Shown here piece after piece: positions 57,993 through 64,000 of a DNA stretch of 64,000 nucleotides. This DNA is from Streptomyces sp. LX-29 (GTDB taxonomy: Bacteria; Actinomycetota; Actinomycetes; Streptomycetales; Streptomycetaceae): positions 930,001-994,000 of the forward strand of contig NZ_CP089746.1 of the NCBI RefSeq assembly GCF_029541745.1. Direction: 5' to 3'. The notes under the pieces are model-generated. The model ran no database searches and had not been told where the DNA came from. It was given only the letters and a program-made list of their open reading frames with translations. Each line of letters opens with the position of its first letter. Position 1 is the first letter of the stretch. Both the position numbers and the translations under genes were made by a program.

Positions 57993-59612
57993 CTACGGCT
58001 CGCGCAGCCGCCGCTTGTAGAGCTTGCCATTGGGGTCGCGCGGCATGTGCGCCACGAACTCCACGGTCCTGGGCTGTTTGTAGCGGGCCAGGGTCCGCGC
58101 GCCGTGCGCGAGGATCGCCTCGGCCAGCTCGGAGCCCGGTGCGTGGCCGGGAGCGGGCTCGACCACCGCCTTGACCTGTTCGCCCCAGTCCTCGTCGGGG
58201 ACGCCGAAGACCGCGACGTCCGCGACGGCGGGGTGGGTGAGCAGCGCGGCCTCGATCTCGGCGGGGTAGATGTTGACACCCCCCGAGATGATCATGTCGA
58301 TCTTGCGGTCGCGGAGGTAGAGGTAGCCGTCGGCGTCGAGGTAGCCGAGGTCGCCCACGGTGAAGAAGTCGCCGATGCGGTTGCTCCGGGTCTTCTCGGC
58401 GTCCCTGTGGTACGCGAACCCGGCGGTGCTCATGCGCATGTAGACGGTGCCGACCTCGCCGGGCGGCAGCCGGTCGCCGGCGTCGTCGAAGACGGCGAGC
58501 TCGCTGATGGGCCACGCCCTGCCCACCGTGCCCGGCCGCTTCAGCCACTCCTCGGCCGTGGCGATGGTCCCGCCGCCCTCGCTGGCCGCGTAGTACTCGG
58601 TCACACACGTCCCCCACCAGTCGATCATCGCCCGCTTGACGTGCTCGGGGCACGGGGCCGCGCCGTGCACGGCGTGCCGCATGGACGAGACGTCGTAGCG
58701 CCGCCGCGCCTCCTCGGGGAGGGCCAGCAGCCGGTGGAACTGGGTGGGGACCATGTGGGTGTGGGTGCAGCGGTGGGCCTCGATCAGGCGCAGCATCTCC
58801 TCCGGCGCCCAACCGTCCATCAGTACGAGGGGATGCCCCAGATGCAGCGACGCGCCCGCGAACTGGAGCACGGCCGTGTGGTAGAGCGGTGAACAGACCA
58901 GGTGCACCTGGCCGTCGAACGGCCCGATGCCGAAGAAGCGGAGGAAGCCGCCCAGGTCGCTCTCCTCCGGGGGCCGCCCGGTGAGCGGGCGGCGGATCCC
59001 GCGCGGACGTCCGGTGGTGCCGGAGGTGTAGTTCATGATCCACCCCAGCTCGCGGTCGGCGGGCGGGGCGTCCGACTGTCCGGCCGAGAGCGCCTCGTAC
59101 GGGCGGTAGCCGGCGGCCCGGCCGACCGCGTAGCGGTGACCGGCGGGCAGTCCGGCCGCGTCGGCCGCCTCCCGCGCCACCTCCGCGAACCGCTCGTGCG
59201 CGACCAGCACCTTGGCGCCCGAGTCCGCGACGATCCAGCCGACCTCGGGGCCGGTCAGGTGGTGGTTGACCGGCACCATGTAGAAGCCCGCCTGGGCGCC
59301 GGCGAGCGCGCAGGCGATGAGCTCGGGCCCGTTGGGCAGCACGACGGCGAACGCGTCCCCGGGCCCCAGCCCGGCGGCGCGCAACCCGCCGACCAGTTGG
59401 TTGCACGCCGCGTGCAGCCGTCCGGCCGTCCACTCCTCGCCACCCGGGGCGATCAGGGCCGTACGCGAGGGATCGGCGGCGGCCAGCGCCCAGAAGCCGA
59501 CCGGGGCCCCGGAGTCCCCCGGGGACCCGGAGAGGGACGGGGCGGCGGGCCCCTGAGCGGTCCGGGGCGTGGGGTCGCCGGCCGTGCGGGGGCGGGGTTC
59601 GCGGTCGGGCAC
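57993..59612 (-). CDS. AMP-dependent acyl-CoA synthetase
   Basis: A 539-residue ANL-family ligase. The P-loop MNYTSGTTGRPRGIRRP, THTHMVPTQFHRLLALP, YYAASEGGG (A5-like) and DRKIDMIISGGVNIYP are typical, as is the C-terminal DPNGKLYKRRLREP with the catalytic Lys. It forms acyl-CoA from an unidentified acid. The GTG at 59612 has GGAAGGAG upstream; the first 35 residues are low-complexity and may be dispensable. It begins only 5 bp after the nitronate monooxygenase-like gene, so they form an operon. It is a second, distinct synthetase in the region. Confidence 0.87.
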   Translation of the reverse strand: MPDREPRPRTAGDPTPRTAQGPAAPSLSGSPGDSGAPVGFWALAAADPSRTALIAPGGEEWTAGRLHAACNQLVGGLRAAGLGPGDAFAVVLPNGPELIACALAGAQAGFYMVPVNHHLTGPEVGWIVADSGAKVLVAHERFAEVAREAADAAGLPAGHRYAVGRAAGYRPYEALSAGQSDAPPADRELGWIMNYTSGTTGRPRGIRRPLTGRPPEESDLGGFLRFFGIGPFDGQVHLVCSPLYHTAVLQFAGASLHLGHPLVLMDGWAPEEMLRLIEAHRCTHTHMVPTQFHRLLALPEEARRRYDVSSMRHAVHGAAPCPEHVKRAMIDWWGTCVTEYYAASEGGGTIATAEEWLKRPGTVGRAWPISELAVFDDAGDRLPPGEVGTVYMRMSTAGFAYHRDAEKTRSNRIGDFFTVGDLGYLDADGYLYLRDRKIDMIISGGVNIYPAEIEAALLTHPAVADVAVFGVPDEDWGEQVKAVVEPAPGHAPGSELAEAILAHGARTLARYKQPRTVEFVAHMPRDPNGKLYKRRLREP

Positions 59613-59617
59613 CGTCG

Positions 59618-60733
59618 TCAGCTCCTTCCCTCGCCCCGGGCCGCGATGCGGTCGAGGCGCTCGATGGCGTGGGCGAAGCCGCGGGTCAGCTCGTCGAAGA
59701 CGGCCCGCACGCTGCGACGTTCGGTCATCTGGCCGACGATCTGACCCACGGGGGTGCCGAGCAGGGGCTCGACCTCGTACCGCTGGATACGGGAGAGCGC
59801 CTCGGCGACCAGCAGCCCCTGGAGGGGCATGGGCAGTGGGTCGGGGCCGTCGGCGGTCTCCCAGGCGTCGGTCCAGGCGGTCCGCAGTTGGCGGGCCGGC
59901 TTGCCGGTGAGCGCCCGGGAGCGGACGGTGTCGCCGGAGCCGGCGGCGAGGAGCTTGCGGGTGAGCGCGGGTGAGCGCAGTTCGGCCTCCTCGGTGGTCA
60001 GCCAGAGGGAGCCCAGCCAGACGCCCTGAGCGCCCAGCGCGAGCCCGGCGGCGATCTGCGCGCCGCTGCCGATGCCGCCGGCGGCGAGGACCGGCAGTGG
60101 GTCGACCGCTCGTACGACCTCGGGGGTGAGGACCATGGTGGCGATCTCGCCGGTGTGGCCGCCGGCCTCGTAGCCCTGGGCGACGACGATGTCGATGCCC
60201 GCGTCCCGGTGGCGGCGGGCGTGCCGGGCGCTGCCGGCGAGCGCGGCGACCTGGACGCCGTGTTCGCGGGCGCGGCGCACGACGTCGGGCGGCGGCGAGC
60301 CGAGGGCGTTGGCCAGCAGGGTGAGGGGGTAGTCGAAGGCGACGTCCAACTGCGCGCGGGCCACCTGTTCCAACCAGCCGGTGACGCGCCAGCCGGAGGG
60401 GTCGTCGGGGGCGAGTTCGGGCACCCCGTGCCGGGCGAGGGTGTCCCGGACGAAGCGGCGGTGCCGCTGCGGGATCATCGCCTCCACATCAGCCTCGGTG
60501 ACCCCGTCCGCGATCTTCGCGGGCATGACGACGTCGAGGCCGTAGGGCTTGTCGTCGGTGTGCGCCTGCATCCAGTCCAGATCGCGGGCGAGGTCCTCGG
60601 GGGCGCGGTAGCGGACCGCGCCGAGCACCCCCAGCCCACCGGCCCGGGTGATCGCGGCGGCCACGGCGGGGAACGGGGTGAAGCCGAAGATGGCGTGCTC
60701 GATGCCCAGCCGGGCGCTCAGCTCCGTCTCCAT
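59618..60733 (-). CDS. Nitronate monooxygenase-like FMN oxidoreductase
   Basis: A 371-residue TIM-barrel flavoprotein of the nitronate monooxygenase/2-nitropropane dioxygenase family. FMN-site landmarks are VVAQGYEAGGHTGEIATM and VLAAGGIGSGAQIAAGLALGAQGVWLGS. Members in steroid gene clusters are common, but their true substrates are often unknown. The ATG at 60733 (METELSARLGIEHAIFGF) is preferred over the GTG at 60784, because the family begins there and the upstream codons overlap an operator palindrome; neither has a strong ribosome-binding site. It is cotranscribed with the following acyl-CoA synthetase. Confidence 0.83.
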   Translation of the reverse strand: METELSARLGIEHAIFGFTPFPAVAAAITRAGGLGVLGAVRYRAPEDLARDLDWMQAHTDDKPYGLDVVMPAKIADGVTEADVEAMIPQRHRRFVRDTLARHGVPELAPDDPSGWRVTGWLEQVARAQLDVAFDYPLTLLANALGSPPPDVVRRAREHGVQVAALAGSARHARRHRDAGIDIVVAQGYEAGGHTGEIATMVLTPEVVRAVDPLPVLAAGGIGSGAQIAAGLALGAQGVWLGSLWLTTEEAELRSPALTRKLLAAGSGDTVRSRALTGKPARQLRTAWTDAWETADGPDPLPMPLQGLLVAEALSRIQRYEVEPLLGTPVGQIVGQMTERRSVRAVFDELTRGFAHAIERLDRIAARGEGRS

Positions 60734-60776
60734 GGGCGGCAGGATGCCGCAGGGAACCGCACGACGGAAGAGTGAA

Positions 60777-60793
60777 TCTGACACCTCATCAGA
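60777..60793. promoter_or_regulatory. TCTGAC-N5-ATCAGA operator upstream of the NMO operon
   Basis: TCTGAC (60777-60782) and ATCAGA (60788-60793), extended to AATCTGA/TCAGATT (60775-60795), have the same arm spacing as the site at 55431-55447. It overlaps the last codons of the upstream oxidoreductase gene and sits about 45 bases before the chosen NMO start. Confidence 0.55.
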
Positions 60794-62423
60794 TTATTTG
60801 TTCCGGGCGCGGCGCCCTGGAGGGCCGGCCCGCCTCCAGCACCGCCATCGCCGCGTTGTGCCCGGGGACGCCGCTGACTCCGCCGCCGCGCACCGCGCCC
60901 GCGCCGCACAGCAGCACATTGGCGTGGCTCGTGGCCACGCCCCAGCGGCCGGCGCCCTCCTGGGCGTACGGGAAGGCCAGTTCGCGGTGGAAGATGTTGC
61001 CGCCCGGCAACCGCAGCTCGCGCTCCAGGTCGAGCGGGGACTTCGCCTCGATGCAGGGCCTGCCCTCGGCGTCCAGCGCCAGACAGTCCGCCAGCGGCTC
61101 GGCGAGATGGGCGTCGAGCTGGGCGAGGGCCGAGGTCAGCAGCGCGGCGCGGGTCGCGTCGTGGTCGGCGGTGAAGAGCCGGGCGGGGCTGTGCAGACCG
61201 AACAGGGTCAGGGTCTGGTAGCCGGCTCGGGCCAGCTCCGGGGCGAGGATCGTGGGGTCGGTCAGCGAGTGGCAGTAGATCTCCGAGGGCGGCGCGGCGG
61301 GCGGCTCCCCGGCCGCCGCCTGACGGTAGGCCTCCTCCAACTGCCGGTATCCCTCGGCGATGTGGAAGGTGCCGGCGAACGCCTCGCGCGGATCGGTCCC
61401 GGTGTCGCGCAGCCGCGGCAGCCTGCGCAGCAGCATGTTCACCTTCAGCTGCGCGCCCTCGGGCGGGTCCGCGGCCGGCGCGCCGGAGCCGGCCCCCGCC
61501 ACGGCCGCCCGAGGCCGCTCGCCGAGCAGGTCGGCGAGCACCGTCGGGGCCGCGCCCACCAGGACGTGCCGCGCGGCCACCACGCCCTCCCCGTCGGCCT
61601 CCCGGTACGTCACCTCCGCCACCGTGCCGTCCGTCGCGACGGCCGTCACCTCACGGCCGGTCTCGAGACGCGCGCCGGCGGCCCGGGCGGCGTCGGCCAG
61701 CGCGTCGGTGAACGCGCCCACCCCGCCCACCGGCACGTTCCAGTCGCCGGTGCCGCCACCGATCACGTGGTAGAGGAAGCAGCGGTTCTGCCGCAGCGAG
61801 GGGTCGTGGGCGTGGGTGAAGGTGCCGATGAGCGCGTCGGTGAGCACCACTCCCCGGACCAGGTCGTCGGCGAACGCCGCCTCGATCGCCTCGCCGAGCG
61901 GCCGCTCGAACAGCGCCTCCCAGGCCGCGTCGTCGGCCACCCGGGCCCGCAGCTCCGCGCGGCCGGGCAGCGGCTCGGTGAGCGTGGGGAAGACGCGTTC
62001 GGCGACCCGGCGCGTCATTCCGTAGAACTCCCGCCACGCCGCGTACTCCCGGTCCGAGCCGGTCAGCCGCGCGAACGCCTCGCGCGTCCGCCGCTCGCCG
62101 CCGCCCACCAGCAGTCCGGTGGGGCGGCCGGCCCGGACGGTGGGCGTGTACGAGGAGATGGACCGCCCGCGCACCGCGAAGCGCAGCCCGAGGTCCCGTA
62201 CCACCTTCCCGGGCAGCAGGCTGACGAGGTACGCGTAGCGGGACAGCCGTGCGTCCAGCCCGGGGAACGGGCGGCTGGACACGGCCGCGCCCCCGATGTG
62301 GTCCAGACGCTCCAGCACCAGCACGGCGCGGCCGGCCCGCGCCAGATAGGCGGCGGCGACCAGGCCGTTGTGACCTCCGCCGACGATGACGACGTCGAAC
62401 GCGCGCACTCCACGTGGGGCCAT
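60789..62423 (-). CDS. Phytoene desaturase-like FAD oxidoreductase (PYROXD2/CrtI-like)
   Basis: A 544-residue flavoprotein. The N-terminal FAD motif is VVIVGGGHNGLVAAAYLARAG (about 11-31), followed by VLERLDHIGGAAVSSRPFPG. The C-terminal segment NVLLCGAGAVRGGGVSGVPGHNAAMAV is the CrtI/PYROXD2 FAD-sealing block. It probably dehydrogenates or isomerises a hydrophobic polyene or lipid, but there are no carotenoid genes around. The ATG at 62423 has AGGGGGC upstream. It is codirectional with, but separately promoted from, the NMO-acyl-CoA synthetase pair. Confidence 0.85.
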   Translation of the reverse strand: MAPRGVRAFDVVIVGGGHNGLVAAAYLARAGRAVLVLERLDHIGGAAVSSRPFPGLDARLSRYAYLVSLLPGKVVRDLGLRFAVRGRSISSYTPTVRAGRPTGLLVGGGERRTREAFARLTGSDREYAAWREFYGMTRRVAERVFPTLTEPLPGRAELRARVADDAAWEALFERPLGEAIEAAFADDLVRGVVLTDALIGTFTHAHDPSLRQNRCFLYHVIGGGTGDWNVPVGGVGAFTDALADAARAAGARLETGREVTAVATDGTVAEVTYREADGEGVVAARHVLVGAAPTVLADLLGERPRAAVAGAGSGAPAADPPEGAQLKVNMLLRRLPRLRDTGTDPREAFAGTFHIAEGYRQLEEAYRQAAAGEPPAAPPSEIYCHSLTDPTILAPELARAGYQTLTLFGLHSPARLFTADHDATRAALLTSALAQLDAHLAEPLADCLALDAEGRPCIEAKSPLDLERELRLPGGNIFHRELAFPYAQEGAGRWGVATSHANVLLCGAGAVRGGGVSGVPGHNAAMAVLEAGRPSRAPRPEQII

Positions 62424-62574
62424 GCCCCCTGCGTAACACGGCGGGGGCGGCCGGGGCCAGGGGGCGCCGTGCCCCCTACGCCGCCGCGCGGAACCGCCCA
62501 GCCCGGGGACGCCGAGACCGGAGTGTCGGCGCCCGGGGGCGCCGGGAGCGGGGCCTCAGCGCCCGGGGGCGCGT

Positions 62575-63990
62575 CTAGCCCAGGTGGGGCGCGCCGCGTC
62601 GCTGCCGCAGGGCGGCCGTCTGGCGGTAGAGCTCCACGGCCTCGTCGCGGCGGCCCAACTGCTCCAGGCAGTGGGCCTCGTCGTTACGGCTGGCGATGGT
62701 GTCCGGGTGGTCGGCGCCGAGGACCCGCTCGCGGGCGCGGGCGACATGGCGGTAGACGGCGAGGGCGTCCGCCCAGCGGCCGAGCCAGCCCAGGCCCACG
62801 GCGATCTCGCGACGGCTGACGAGGGTGTCGGGGTGACCGGGGCCCAGTGTCCTCTCCCGGACGGCGCAGACGTCGCGGGCCTCGGCGAGCGCCTCCTCCC
62901 AGCGACCGAGGCGGCCGAGGTTGACGCCGAGCCCGTGCCGGGCGCGGAGCGTCTCGGGGTCCGTGGGTCCCTGTGCTCGGGTGCGGTCGTCGACGAGGTC
63001 CCGGTAGACGGCGAGCGCTTCGGCGCTGTGGCCGAGCCGGCCCAGGCTGATGCCCACCTCGTAGCGGGCGGCCAGGGTGTCGGGGTGGTCCGGGCCGAGC
63101 ACCTGCGCGCGGGCGTCGGCCACCTCCCGGTAGGTCCGCAGCGCCTCCTGCCAGCGACCCAGCTGGCCCAGCGCGTAGGCGACCTCGTAGCGGGTGACGA
63201 GGGTGTCGGGGTGGTCCGGGCCGAGCACCCGGGCGCGGGCGGCGGCCACCTCGTACGCCATCCGGCAGGAGTCCTCCAGACGGCCCAGCCGGCCGAGGTT
63301 GAAGGCCAGGTTGTGGCGGCAGCGCAGGGTGTCGGGGTGGTCGGCGCCCATGGTGCGCACGCGGGCGGTGAGCACCGCGGTGTAGATCTGGTGGGCGACG
63401 AAGTGGCGACCGAGCTGGCCGAGGACGAACGCGGTCTCCTGACGGGCGGCCAGGGTGTCGGGGTGGTCCGGGCCCAGCGCCCGCTCCCGGCCCTCGGCGA
63501 CCTTCCCGTACTCCCGGAGCGCGTCGCCGGGGCGGCCGAGCCGGCCGAGGGTGAAGGCCACCTCGTAGCGGCTGGCGAGGGTGTCGGGGTGGTCGGGGCC
63601 CAGCGCGTGCTCCCGTTCGGCGGCCACCGCGCGGTGCACCTCCCCCGCCTCCTCCCAGCGGCCCCGCCGGGCCAGGGCGAGCCCGGTGTCGTGCCGCTCG
63701 GCGAGTCGGGCCAGCAGCTCGGGGGCGGGGGTGGGCCGCTCGGGGGCGACCGGCGGCTGGAGCAGCGGGCCGGGGGCGAAGTTGCCGGTCCAGGTGCCGG
63801 TGAGCCCCTCCACCGAGGACGGGTCGGGGGCGGCCGGCGGTGGGGTGCACGCGGCGCTCGCCTTCGAGCCGGTGGTCATGTCGCGGGCCCATCCGGGCAG
63901 CCGGGCCTGCCGCGGCGGCGACGCCGGGTCGGCGAGCCGGCCGGGCTCGGTCAGGGTGGGGTGGAGACCGGGCAGCGTCCTGGCCCGCAC
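62575..63990 (-). CDS. Kinesin-light-chain-type TPR protein (possibly 5' truncated)
   Basis: At least 471 residues. From about residue 95 it consists of roughly nine tandem TPR units of about 42 residues sharing LGPDHPDTLASRYEVAFTLGRLG-like cores, the TPR_10/TPR_12 type common in streptomycete NB-ARC-like and standalone proteins. There is no ATPase motif in view. The reading frame stays open to the window edge, so the GTG at 63990 may not be the start; MTTGSKASAAC further in (ATG near 63879) is another candidate. Such repeats usually mediate protein-protein contact. Specific role unknown. Confidence 0.78.
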   Translation of the reverse strand: MRARTLPGLHPTLTEPGRLADPASPPRQARLPGWARDMTTGSKASAACTPPPAAPDPSSVEGLTGTWTGNFAPGPLLQPPVAPERPTPAPELLARLAERHDTGLALARRGRWEEAGEVHRAVAAEREHALGPDHPDTLASRYEVAFTLGRLGRPGDALREYGKVAEGRERALGPDHPDTLAARQETAFVLGQLGRHFVAHQIYTAVLTARVRTMGADHPDTLRCRHNLAFNLGRLGRLEDSCRMAYEVAAARARVLGPDHPDTLVTRYEVAYALGQLGRWQEALRTYREVADARAQVLGPDHPDTLAARYEVGISLGRLGHSAEALAVYRDLVDDRTRAQGPTDPETLRARHGLGVNLGRLGRWEEALAEARDVCAVRERTLGPGHPDTLVSRREIAVGLGWLGRWADALAVYRHVARARERVLGADHPDTIASRNDEAHCLEQLGRRDEAVELYRQTAALRQRRGAPHLG

Positions 63991-64000
63991 CGCGGCGATC

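Overview
The window is very GC-rich actinobacterial chromosome, almost certainly from a Streptomyces or a close relative. The signs are a four-gene conservon (cvnABCD), an NsdA-like regulator, a large LuxR/LAL regulator beside a type I terpene synthase, strong third-position GC, frequent GTG/TTG starts, and rare in-frame TTA (bldA-type) leucine codons. I see no tRNA or rRNA gene, insertion sequence, prophage or CRISPR array. The left edge cuts glycerol kinase; the TPR gene at the right edge may also be cut.

Layout: 1-0.7 kb, 3' end of glpK with a strong hairpin. 0.9-5.5 kb, minus-strand conservon (sensor kinase, roadblock protein, DUF742 protein, small GTPase). 5.9-6.4 kb, small membrane protein. 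6.5-13.2 kb, plus-strand N-methyl-amine catabolic operon: dimethylglycine/sarcosine dehydrogenase, monomeric sarcosine oxidase-like enzyme, Rieske oxygenase of the glycine-betaine demethylase type, and an APC permease. 13.3-21.1 kb, minus-strand condensin-like operon (kleisin, kite, giant SMC-like ATPase) with no linked JetD/TOPRIM nuclease. 21.2-31.7 kb, a pyroglutamate (5-oxoproline) island: pcp, DUF979 and DUF969 membrane proteins, a GntR regulator, pxpABC, and a convergent fused hydantoinase-type 5-oxoprolinase. Two matching palindromic operators sit inside the -35/-10 spacers of the two outward-facing promoters of this island.

32.0-36.1 kb holds two GT4 glycosyltransferases and an SGNH hydrolase coupled by ATGA overlaps. 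36.6-45.5 kb is a run of single regulatory or cell-wall genes: HEAT-repeat protein, PAS-SpoIIE phosphatase, NsdA-like regulator, phosphotransferase, and a secreted amidase with a transglycosylase-like front domain. 45.5-51.1 kb holds a small conserved protein, the LAL regulator diverging from the terpene synthase, and an orphan DUF397 protein. 51.2-62.4 kb is an acyl-CoA/sterol-side-chain-like catabolic region: two lipid-transfer-type thiolases, a double DUF35 protein, enoyl-CoA hydratase, two acyl-CoA synthetases, a nitronate monooxygenase-like protein and a phytoene-desaturase-like oxidoreductase. A shared TCTGAC-N5-RTCAGA palindrome lies in front of two of its transcription units. 62.6-64 kb is a kinesin-light-chain-type TPR protein.

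The strongest leads are the 5-oxoproline regulon with its spacer operators and candidate DUF969/DUF979 transporter, the nuclease-less SMC complex, the shared catabolic operator, and five genes carrying single TTA codons. Many 3'-end intergenic regions also carry their own local tandem-repeat family.
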